Source of the DNA: GCA-2737665 sp044344795
GTDB lineage: Bacteria > Bacteroidota > Bacteroidia > Palsa-965
Direction: 5' to 3'
Length of the DNA stretch: 64,000 nt
NCBI GenBank assembly: GCA_044344795.1
Contig: JBIJCF010000008.1
Coordinates: forward strand, 1-64,000
Shown here: positions 1 through 7,259 of the stretch, in pieces
Layout: each line of letters begins with the position of its first letter
How positions within the stretch are numbered: position 1 is the stretch's first letter
The notes under the pieces: model-generated
What the model was told of the DNA's origin: nothing
Databases searched by the model: none
What the model saw: only the letters and a program-made list of their open reading frames with translations
Position numbers and translations under genes: made by a program

Positions 1-720
1 TCCCGATAAAAAACCTAAAAGCTTATTTTTGAATCCTGGAATGACATGGAGTTTTCCCTTCATCATAGCTCGGTAACCTATCAATGCTACTTCTTTTGAG
101 GACATTACTCCTTTTGCATATAATTTGGCATTGTTCATATCGGCGCGCTCCATAAAATTAGACTCGGTTGCACCGGGGGATAGAACGGTCACCGTAACAC
201 CTGTATTTTCAAATTCTTTGTGAATAGCCTCAGTCAAATTAATTACATAAGCTTTCGTAGCCCCGTAAACAGCAAAGTTTGGATCTGGCTGCAAGCCCGC
301 CATAGAAGCAACATTCAAGATTCTGCCTTTTCCACGTTTTACCATTTCTTTTCCAAAATGATAACTTAATTCCGTCAAACTCAAAATGTTTAAATTAATC
401 ATTTCACAATACTTCTCCATTTTCCGATCAATGAATTGTCCGTATTCTCCAAAACCGGCATTGTTTACCAAATCTGTAACAATCCAATTGTTGGTTTTTA
501 CTTTATCGAGAATTACGTTGATTCCTTCCGATTTCGACAAGTCGGTGGCAACGATATGAACGTTGGTTTTATACTCTTGTTCGATGGAATTCTTTATACT
601 TACTAGTTTTTGTTCGTCTCGAGCGACAATCAGAATATCTTTTTTGTCTTTGGCGAAAAGTAGTGCTAACTCGTAACCGATTCCTGATGACGCTCCTGTA
701 ATTATCGCGATTTCTTTCAT
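1..720 (-). CDS. SDR family NAD(P)-dependent oxidoreductase (3' end outside window)
   Basis: Short-chain dehydrogenase/reductase, cytoplasmic; substrate unknown. Read from an ATG at 720, the frame stays open for 240 codons to the window edge, so the C-terminus is missing. Visible family signatures: glycine-rich cofactor loop GASSGIG at residues 9-15, NNAG at 86-89, catalytic Ser139, Tyr152 and Lys156 (YxxxK), and the SPGAT segment near 181 that follows the active site. This is the classical SDR layout at the usual spacing. It lies 66 nt downstream of a Crp/Fnr-type regulator on the same strand and has its own candidate -33/-7 elements preceded by a dyad, so the regulator may control it. Family call is firm; physiological role is not visible. 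Confidence 0.93.
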   Translation of the reverse strand, partial: MKEIAIITGASSGIGYELALLFAKDKKDILIVARDEQKLVSIKNSIEQEYKTNVHIVATDLSKSEGINVILDKVKTNNWIVTDLVNNAGFGEYGQFIDRKMEKYCEMINLNILSLTELSYHFGKEMVKRGKGRILNVASMAGLQPDPNFAVYGATKAYVINLTEAIHKEFENTGVTVTVLSPGATESNFMERADMNNAKLYAKGVMSSKEVALIGYRAMMKGKLHVIPGFKNKLLGFLSG

Positions 721-738
721 TTCAAATTAATTTTATAA

Positions 739-789
739 CAATGTAAAAGTCGGAAGGATGGTCAACCTATACCTGACACAAATGTGTCA
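739..789 (-). promoter_or_regulatory. Candidate promoter and Crp-type operator upstream of the SDR gene
   Basis: Seen: a dyad TGACACA-AA-TGTGTCA at 774-789 overlapping the stop codon of the Crp/Fnr-type gene. Reading the minus strand, a TTG at 763-765 follows 8 nt after it, then 17 nt, then TACATTG at 739-745, close to the Bacteroidota pattern TTG/TAnnTTTG. Two inward half-sites directly upstream of a -33 element is the arrangement expected for a Crp-type activator. Inference: the neighbouring regulator binds here. Seven-base arms at one fixed spacer arise about four times in 64 kb by chance, so position carries most of the weight. Confidence 0.4.
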
Positions 790-1395
790 ATATGAGCTTT
801 GTATCAGTTTTTTTCGGATGCGGGTTAGAGATTGTCTTTCTATTCCGAGAAAGGATGCCAAATGAGACAAGGAAACGCGATTAAAAAGATCAGGATTTTC
901 TTGTACAAATTCGAGATATCGGGTTTCGGCATTTTCAAAAAGAAAACTTTCGATCCGTTTTTGTTGCATTTTTAAAACTTCTTCGGCAACGAGTCTACCA
1001 TAGCGCTCAAAAATGGGGAATTGTTCGTATCCTTCCTGAACGTGTTTGTAAGAAACCGAGACAATTGTGGTTGGTTCGATGCATTGAAAATAGTACTTAC
1101 TCGGTGTTTGTGTGATGAATGCGGGATAATGTGTGGCATAACGATTTTCACGGAAAAAGTTTACCGAGATTTCATTGCCATTCTGGTCAATGTAAAATGC
1201 CCGTATCAGCCCGGAATAAATGAATCCAATTTCCTTTTGAATGGTATTGGCGTGAATGAAGAAATGCTTTGCTTTTAGTTCTCTGACGGTTAAGCCACTT
1301 TCCAAATAGGCTAATTCGGCCTCTGTTACTTTGGGGCAAAGTGATTTGACGGAGTTTAGAAATGTATCAATTGCATCATTCATATCAGAAACCAT
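787..1395 (-). CDS. Crp/Fnr family transcriptional regulator
   Basis: A 202-residue regulator with the two-domain Crp/Fnr plan. Residues about 20-125 form the cyclic-nucleotide-binding-like beta roll (ending near YFQCIEPTTIVSVSY), followed by a long dimerisation helix. The C-terminal helix-turn-helix lies around 168-198 (VSLSHLASFLGIERQSLTRI). There is no N-terminal cysteine cluster for an FNR-type Fe-S centre, and the DNA-binding region is compact, as in many Bacteroidota members of unknown ligand. ATG at 1395 gives the longest form; ATG at 1383 (MNDAIDTF) is an equally plausible start and resembles family N-termini. The SDR gene follows on the same strand with a dyad in between, suggesting a regulator-target pair. 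Confidence 0.9.
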   Translation of the reverse strand: MVSDMNDAIDTFLNSVKSLCPKVTEAELAYLESGLTVRELKAKHFFIHANTIQKEIGFIYSGLIRAFYIDQNGNEISVNFFRENRYATHYPAFITQTPSKYYFQCIEPTTIVSVSYKHVQEGYEQFPIFERYGRLVAEEVLKMQQKRIESFLFENAETRYLEFVQENPDLFNRVSLSHLASFLGIERQSLTRIRKKLIQSSY

Positions 1396-1440
1396 CGATT
1401 TTACGTCAGATCTTAAATTAAGTTCTACAAATTGAAAGGA

Positions 1441-1740
1441 TCATAACCATATTGATAGTTCAATTAGTTGATACAATTCTATCTTTTCTTTCCTTCTGAT
1501 GTCAGCTTTTATGGGTAGTAAATAGTTGTGATGTTTTGTATCAAACCAAATGGCTGTATTCCATTCTGAATTTCCAATTTTTGCACTTACTTTTAGACGT
1601 CCCCAACCTTCTTCTTGCCACTTTAAAATTTCTCTAATTTCATTACTCAATTCTACGGGAAGAGATACAAAATACCATCCACCTGGAGCTGAATGTTGCC
1701 AGATCTTCGCTGAAAATTCGTATTTGATTTTGGTAATCAC
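1441..1740 (-). CDS. DUF1905 domain protein
   Basis: A 99-residue protein that matches the DUF1905 pattern from memory: an early FSAKIWQ strand, a GGWYFVSLP segment (residues about 20-29), a central V/K-rich strand and a late YLLPIKADIRRKEKIE segment. The fold is a small beta barrel whose function is unknown; in many genomes the domain occurs alone or beside bacteriocin-protection-like (YdeI/OmpD-associated) domains, which are absent here. No signal peptide or membrane segment. It sits 45 nt upstream of the Crp/Fnr regulator on the same strand, within an AT-rich stretch, and may be accessory DNA. Confidence 0.75.
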   Translation of the reverse strand: MITKIKYEFSAKIWQHSAPGGWYFVSLPVELSNEIREILKWQEEGWGRLKVSAKIGNSEWNTAIWFDTKHHNYLLPIKADIRRKEKIELYQLIELSIWL

Positions 1741-1782
1741 TGGAAAGTTATTGCAGCTTGTATTATGTTAGTGGGACATTGT

Positions 1783-2361
1783 TTAATTCTCTAATCTTGT
1801 TTCATCGTTTTCAGTTGAAGACCAATTTACACTAAAAGCCAAAATTAGTTTAATAGAAAAGAGCTGCATTAATAGTTGTAACAAAGGGTCGAAAAAATTC
1901 AGAAGTATTGATAAAATAAAGCTCAGCAACAAAAGTATTATTGCTGTTATTCTTTGTGTGTAATGCTTTTTTATATTCAATACAATAATTGAGTTTATAA
2001 GCGTAAAAATCGATATTCCCAAAATCGCTTGTAACTCATGCGGGAAGATCCAGATTAGAATGGATGGCTGTAATAGATGAAAAAGAACAAACAAGTATCG
2101 TTTTCTTGAAAACTCAGAATAATAATTAGTTGTTCCTGTGGTAAAGTTCGCAACAACTCCTCCAGCAATGTCAAGTGCGAGTATTGTCAGCATAATTAAT
2201 TTAAAATTTGAAATGTCACCATTCCATTTCAGAATGAGTGTTAGTCCGGCAACTGATAAAGAACTAATTACAATTGCAAACAAGTCAAAAGTTGTGGTTT
2301 CCCGTCCGAATAGATCAACTAGAAGCTTATGAACTTGAATTTTCTTGTTTTGAATTTTCAT
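1783..2361 (-). CDS. Integral membrane protein of unknown function
   Basis: I do not recognise this 192-residue protein. It has a short basic cytosolic N-terminus, then about six hydrophobic stretches: near 26-45, 55-72, 88-106, 110-128, 135-152 and 155-172. The C-terminal tail is polar (SSTENDETRLEN). There are no obvious catalytic motifs; a NYYSEFSRKR segment lies in a loop. The region is AT-rich compared with the rest of the window (positions 1801-1860 hold only 16 G/C of 60), consistent with recent acquisition next to the initiator tRNA. It is followed after 42 nt by the DUF1905 gene on the same strand. Confidence 0.7.
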   Translation of the reverse strand: MKIQNKKIQVHKLLVDLFGRETTTFDLFAIVISSLSVAGLTLILKWNGDISNFKLIMLTILALDIAGGVVANFTTGTTNYYSEFSRKRYLFVLFHLLQPSILIWIFPHELQAILGISIFTLINSIIVLNIKKHYTQRITAIILLLLSFILSILLNFFDPLLQLLMQLFSIKLILAFSVNWSSTENDETRLEN

Positions 2362-2653
2362 TATTTGTTGTTCATTTACAAAGCCTTAAAGTTTGTTGCC
2401 AAACGATATTAAACGCAGGAATGGTATAACACTAAGTTACGCAAAAGAGATTTAATCTAGACTAATTTTGAGCTCACGCAAGACTATCCTGCGTTTCATT
2501 TCGGATGGGCCTTAATGGGGGCTATACTAAGAAAAGCTCAGACATCTTCGTGATCTTCTTTATTCTCGATCTGTTTCTCATTCTCAAAGAAAAGCGCCTG
2601 TCAAAAAGTGTGAGAAGGAGCACCGAAGTGACGGGACAAACGAGAGAGGTTAA
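2362..2653. other. Gene-free stretch with three copies of a 10-base word around the tRNA
   Basis: No credible reading frame lies between the membrane-protein start and the tRNA terminator. The word ATCCTGCGTTT occurs at 2486-2496 and again at 2770-2780, where it begins at the tRNA 5' end; its complement AAACGCAGGA is at 2411-2420. The two direct copies stay similar for several bases afterwards. The first two copies form a loose inverted repeat. They may be remains of a rearranged tRNA flank; I see no integrase or other mobility gene. Confidence 0.4.
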
Positions 2654-2690
2654 CAAAAAAAAGCGCCGGAACTTTAGTACCTGCGCTTTT
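2654..2690 (-). terminator. Rho-independent terminator of the tRNA
   Basis: On the minus strand AAAAGCGC (from 2690) pairs with GCGCTTTT (to 2659), with a further GG/CC pair inside, followed by a run of T to 2655. It lies just downstream of the tRNA 3' end, as expected for its terminator. Confidence 0.75.
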
Positions 2691-2698
2691 CTTATTAG

Positions 2699-2770
<72 letters not shown>

Positions 2771-2943
2771 TCCTGCGTTTTACTTTCCGTTACGTCTTAG
2801 CGTTTCCGAAAGCGAGTGCAAATATACACATTATTCCCTTCCATTAACACCGCGGGTCATTTATTGTCGCTCGGGGTTGATTATCAATATCCTAAATGCA
2901 TTTAGTATATTCGTACTGCTCAATTTCGAATCACAACAACCTT

Positions 2944-5900
2944 ATGAAAAAAATACTGCTTCTCGCTGCATTATACGCGGCTCCGTTCTTCGCTTCAGCA
3001 CAGCAAATGCGCAAACCTTCCGCTGTTATTATTCAGCAAGCTCCTCTTTGGGCACAAGCCATGTATAACGATCAAACATCTCCGGAAACGGTGGACAGCC
3101 TGTACGCGGAATACTATAGGTCAAACGCCTGGGAAAAAACAATACACACCGCGTACTATAAAATGTGGAAGCGCGCACTGCGTAACAACCTTCCCGCTCC
3201 AACACCGGTAACCGCAGGCAATCGTACAACCAGCTGGAGCCTTAACGGTCCTATCCGCACATTCTACGATAACGGCAACCGCGCTAACGAACAAACCAAT
3301 GTGTATTCCATCACACAATGCGTCGCGTATCCGAACATCGTGTATTGCGGCACCGAACCGGGCGAAATCTATAAATCTACCGATGCGGGGAACAATTGGA
3401 TGAACGTTTCTTCGGGTTACAATATGAACGGAGGCGTTACCGCTATTGCCGTTGATGCCAACGATTCCAATCTCGTATATGCGGGAGCCGGAAGTAATTT
3501 ATATAAATCAACCGACGGAGGTATTTCATGGAATGTTACCTATAATTCAAATAACTTGGGTGTAAACGAAATTTTTATTCACCCAACGAACGCGCAAGTT
3601 GTTATTGCCGCTACGGATAAAGGATTGCTCCGCACCAACAACGGCGGTGCTTCCTGGTCCTCCATTTACACACAATCGTGCTACGACGTTAAACTAAAAC
3701 CGGGCACATTGAACACATTGTTCATTGTTAAAAATAATCCTTCTCTGATTCGTGCGGAGTTCTTTATCTCCACCGATACGGGAGCGACATTCACGCAACA
3801 AAACAATGGTTGGTACAGCTCTACAGATCCTGCTCGTAGTGATGGTGGTGCGCGTTTGGCAGTCTCGCCAAACAACCCGAATCGTGTGTACGCTTACTTA
3901 ATCGGCGAAGCCAAAGCCAACGATTATGGGTTTATCGGCGTGTATCGCAGCGATGACGGTGGTGTTACTTGGACATTACCAAACTCACCGGCGGGCGGAC
4001 CTTACACCACTGCGCATCCGAACTTAGCAATTGGCACCACAACCTGGTTGTATCATCAAGGATTTTATAATTGTGCTATTGTTGCCAATCCGAACAATGC
4101 GGATGAAATTTTAATTGGTGGTTTAAATTTATGGAAATCGACAGATGGTGGAACAACTTTTTTTCCGCAGGCCGGGTACATCGGTGGCCCGTTGGATATG
4201 CACGTGGATATGCAAGATTTTCGGGTAACTCCGACAGGAACATGGATTACCAATGACGGCGGTGTGAGCTTCTCTAATGATTTTTACACGAGCAATGTGC
4301 AGGTAAAAATGGACGGCATCCACGGTGCGGAATGGTGGGGATTTGGAACAGGCTGGAATGAAGATGTAATGGTCGGTGGATTATATCACAATGGAACGAT
4401 TGCGTATTATCAAAACTACAATCCGGGAGATTATTTGGAATTAGGCGGTGCTGAACCGGCGTCAGGATATGTAAATCCGGGTGTAAACCGAAAAGTATAT
4501 TCTTCCGACATCGGTGGAGCCATTTTACCTCCGGCGATTAATCAACCCATTCAACGTTTCGGTGTGGGCATGTGGCCGAACGAAAGTTATTGGGCGTCGG
4601 AGTCTAGTGAAATGAAATTTGATCCATCTTGTTATAATAATGTATTTATCGGTAATCAAAATAGTTTATATAAATCAACCGACGGTGGTGCTTCGTACAA
4701 TTTGGTGTACACCTTCGGAACCAGCGTTAACGCGCGTATCAGCTATATGGAAATCGGGTGGCAAAATCCGAATGTAATGTATGTAGTGCAACGTCCTGCA
4801 ACAGGAAATGTGGGCAAAATCTGGAAAACAACAGACGGAGGTGTGACGTTTACACAATTAACAATTCCTACCACAACAGGCAGCAGTTCCAGAATTTTAT
4901 TGTCCGTAAATCCGGAAAATGATAATGAATTGTGGATTGCTTATGCAGGCGGCGCTAACGGTCAGAAATTGTTCCACACCAACGACGGTGGCGTAACGTG
5001 GAATAACATCAGCGATGCTTCGCATAACAGTCAGGAAGGACGTTCACTGTTATACGTAGCCGGCACTAACGGCGCATTGTATTACTGCACGAATACCACA
5101 GTGCATTATTCACCCGATAACGGTGCGACTTGGAGTGTAGTAAACACCGGGCTTCCGCTATATCTCAATGCGTTGTACGCACGACCATTCTATCGCGACG
5201 GGAAAGTGCGCATTTCTACATACGGCAAGGGAATTTTTGAAGACGACTTTATTGATCAGCCACAGCGTATTGTTGCGCGACCACAAGTGGACAAATTAAA
5301 CTATGTGATCAATTGCACGGCAGATTCATTTTATTTCGAAGACCATTCTGTGATGAATCATCAGGGAGCAAGCTGGCAGTGGCAATTTCCGGGCGGTTCG
5401 CCTTCATCGTCCACGTTGCGCAATCCTGCAGTGCTGTATAGTACGGCTGGAACCTATATTGCTACTTTAATTATCACTGACGGACAAAATCTCAGCGATA
5501 CCGGAACAGTTCAAATAACAGTTGCGCCTTATGTGCAAAACACCAATTTGAGCGAAGGATTCCAAACGTCATTTCCTCCTCAAGGTTGGTTCACGGAATC
5601 AATTGGTGGCAACTTCCAATGGCAATTGGGCACGGGTGTTGGCGGCTATAGCAACAGCACACAATGCGCTTTATTTGATAATTATAATATCGATGCGTTG
5701 GGATCGAAAAGTGATTTGAGGATTCGTGTAGATATGACACAGCAACCCGAACAAGAATTACGTTTCGATTATGCGTATGCAGAATACGGCTTCCCTTACT
5801 CTGATTCGTTGGAAGTGTTGATCTCTACCAATTGTGGCGTAACGTTTACATCTTTATGGAGAAAAGGCGGCTCACAATTGGCGACAGCACCTTCTAACAC

Positions 5901-6321
5901 ATCAGCCACATTCGTTCCTACGTCATCGCAGTGGGAAACTGACTCTATTGATTTGAGCGCTTACGCTACCAATACGGATTTGATGATTATCTTCAGAAAT
6001 ATCGGCAGATGGGGACAAGCAGTTTATGTGGACAACATCAATTTGCAAGCACCTACTTCAATTGCAGATCCTGTCGCAGTAAATGGTATTGCCATGTTAG
6101 CGCCGAATCCGATAGTGAACAACGAACCGATATATCTTATTACCGATTCTAAAGAAATTTGCATGGTAGAAGTTTTTGACGCCAACGGCAAACTTGTTAC
6201 CCGCGAGCCATTGCAAAACAAAGGCGTTGTGCAAGGTTTACAAAATCGCTCAGCCGGAGTGTACACCTATCGTATCATCAGCGAAAAAGTGATTCGCACC
6301 GGAAAGATTATCAAGCGATAA
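2944..6321 (+). CDS. Secreted Asp-box beta-propeller protein with PKD, jelly-roll and T9SS type A sorting domains
   Basis: Start chosen at ATG 2944 (MKKILLLAALYAAPFFASAQQ), which gives a clean signal peptide and 1125 residues; the upstream in-frame ATG at 2896 only adds a non-signal leader. Residues about 90-790 carry at least nine Asp-box turns (S/T-x-D-x-G-x-x-W/F, e.g. KSTDAGNNW, KSTDGGISW, RSDDGGVTW, HTNDGGVTW), the mark of sortilin/sialidase-like beta-propellers. A PKD-like domain follows (about 800-890, WQWQFPGG and STAGTYIATLIITDG), then a jelly-roll region ending VYVDNINLQAP, as in choice-of-anchor/MAM-like modules. The last 85 residues match a T9SS type A domain (LAPNPIVNN, GKLV, SAGVYTYRI, GKIIKR). 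No sialidase catalytic triad is evident, so a binding or adhesive role is more likely than an enzyme. Confidence 0.9.
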   Translation: MKKILLLAALYAAPFFASAQQMRKPSAVIIQQAPLWAQAMYNDQTSPETVDSLYAEYYRSNAWEKTIHTAYYKMWKRALRNNLPAPTPVTAGNRTTSWSLNGPIRTFYDNGNRANEQTNVYSITQCVAYPNIVYCGTEPGEIYKSTDAGNNWMNVSSGYNMNGGVTAIAVDANDSNLVYAGAGSNLYKSTDGGISWNVTYNSNNLGVNEIFIHPTNAQVVIAATDKGLLRTNNGGASWSSIYTQSCYDVKLKPGTLNTLFIVKNNPSLIRAEFFISTDTGATFTQQNNGWYSSTDPARSDGGARLAVSPNNPNRVYAYLIGEAKANDYGFIGVYRSDDGGVTWTLPNSPAGGPYTTAHPNLAIGTTTWLYHQGFYNCAIVANPNNADEILIGGLNLWKSTDGGTTFFPQAGYIGGPLDMHVDMQDFRVTPTGTWITNDGGVSFSNDFYTSNVQVKMDGIHGAEWWGFGTGWNEDVMVGGLYHNGTIAYYQNYNPGDYLELGGAEPASGYVNPGVNRKVYSSDIGGAILPPAINQPIQRFGVGMWPNESYWASESSEMKFDPSCYNNVFIGNQNSLYKSTDGGASYNLVYTFGTSVNARISYMEIGWQNPNVMYVVQRPATGNVGKIWKTTDGGVTFTQLTIPTTTGSSSRILLSVNPENDNELWIAYAGGANGQKLFHTNDGGVTWNNISDASHNSQEGRSLLYVAGTNGALYYCTNTTVHYSPDNGATWSVVNTGLPLYLNALYARPFYRDGKVRISTYGKGIFEDDFIDQPQRIVARPQVDKLNYVINCTADSFYFEDHSVMNHQGASWQWQFPGGSPSSSTLRNPAVLYSTAGTYIATLIITDGQNLSDTGTVQITVAPYVQNTNLSEGFQTSFPPQGWFTESIGGNFQWQLGTGVGGYSNSTQCALFDNYNIDALGSKSDLRIRVDMTQQPEQELRFDYAYAEYGFPYSDSLEVLISTNCGVTFTSLWRKGGSQLATAPSNTSATFVPTSSQWETDSIDLSAYATNTDLMIIFRNIGRWGQAVYVDNINLQAPTSIADPVAVNGIAMLAPNPIVNNEPIYLITDSKEICMVEVFDANGKLVTREPLQNKGVVQGLQNRSAGVYTYRIISEKVIRTGKIIKR

Positions 6322-6326
6322 GTAAT

Positions 6327-6364
6327 TAAAAAAAGAGGCGATCACTGGTGATCGCCTCTTTTAA
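6327..6364. terminator. Bidirectional terminator between convergent cargo genes
   Basis: A 15-base arm AAAAGAGGCGATCAC at 6331-6345 pairs perfectly with 6348-6362 across a TG loop. A-rich sequence on one side and T-rich on the other let it serve both converging genes. Confidence 0.9.
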
Positions 6365-6378
6365 TTTGTGCTTAAAAA

Positions 6379-7218
6379 TTACTTCGAGACGTACACACGC
6401 TTCACGTAAGACTTATCGCCACGATCAACACGAACAATATAAACACCTGTTGCTACGCTTCCGGTATTTACGACATGTTGTGCACTTGTTAATTGCTCTT
6501 CAGAAATCATGGATCCAGTTGCAGAATACACGCGCACCACACCTTTCACATCACCTTCCGTAACATTAACGATGATCTGATTATTTTGCTGAATAACATT
6601 TACACCGTTATCCATCAATTCTGCAACGCCCACCAACTGACCTGCAGTTAAACCAACATTTGGTAACACCTGGTAAGCCATATCTTTTACGGTAATTTGA
6701 GAACTGCCGGTATTCACCGATAAGCGAATCCAACCGTAATGCGTATTATTTCCCGCAACAAAACGAACGCCTAAATATTTATCCGTAGCGGCATTCCAAT
6801 AACCGTAAACAGCCGAACCATAAACGATAGATAAATACTGCAAGCCGGAATTAACAGAACCCGCATTCCAATTCGGATTACTTGCCGCAATAGAATCTCC
6901 GTTATTCAAATTAAACGGTAAAGGATATTGACCATAGTACAAGGTGCCCAATACGCCATTTGCCGGATTCTGCACCTGACAGAGCGCCAATGTAACGTAA
7001 GGATTACCCAAAGAGTCGAGATATTGCTCAACACCCAGTTGAAAATCATTGACGTTGTCACCGTTCAAATCGATATTTACGACTTGACTAGGGTTAATAA
7101 CCGCATCCGGAGTAATATCCGTGTAGATGATCTGTGCATCAGCGGCTGCGCCTGCGGCAGTCATTGCACCCGCAAGTGCCGTGTAATTCTTTAGCTTTTG
7201 TTGTAAGGAAGTTTTCAT
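6379..7218 (-). CDS. Secreted protein with T9SS type A sorting domain
   Basis: A 279-residue exported protein. The N-terminus MKTSLQQKLKNYTALAGAMT...ADAQ is the long Bacteroidota signal peptide typical of a family beginning (A/D)AQIIYTDITPD. The next segment has an Asp-rich DLNGDNVNDFQLG repeat that looks like a calcium-binding loop (about 49-61). The middle is beta-rich with a segment about surface exposure (GNNTHYGWIRLSV, about 155-167) common to this group. The C-terminal 75 residues form a T9SS sorting domain (VRVYSATGSMI, ATGVYIVRVDRGDKSYVKRVYVSK). Function unknown; surface-anchored or released. Converges with the propeller gene over a shared terminator. Confidence 0.85.
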   Translation of the reverse strand: MKTSLQQKLKNYTALAGAMTAAGAAADAQIIYTDITPDAVINPSQVVNIDLNGDNVNDFQLGVEQYLDSLGNPYVTLALCQVQNPANGVLGTLYYGQYPLPFNLNNGDSIAASNPNWNAGSVNSGLQYLSIVYGSAVYGYWNAATDKYLGVRFVAGNNTHYGWIRLSVNTGSSQITVKDMAYQVLPNVGLTAGQLVGVAELMDNGVNVIQQNNQIIVNVTEGDVKGVVRVYSATGSMISEEQLTSAQHVVNTGSVATGVYIVRVDRGDKSYVKRVYVSK

Positions 7219-7259
7219 AGGTTGTCTTATTTGCGTGAAGGTATAAAAAACGAATTATC

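Noticed and set aside
2899..2913. Promoter of the beta-propeller gene
   Set aside because: TATATTCG at 2906-2913 fits a -7 box, but the nearest TTG is 26 nt away, outside the usual spacing; kept out for lack of support.
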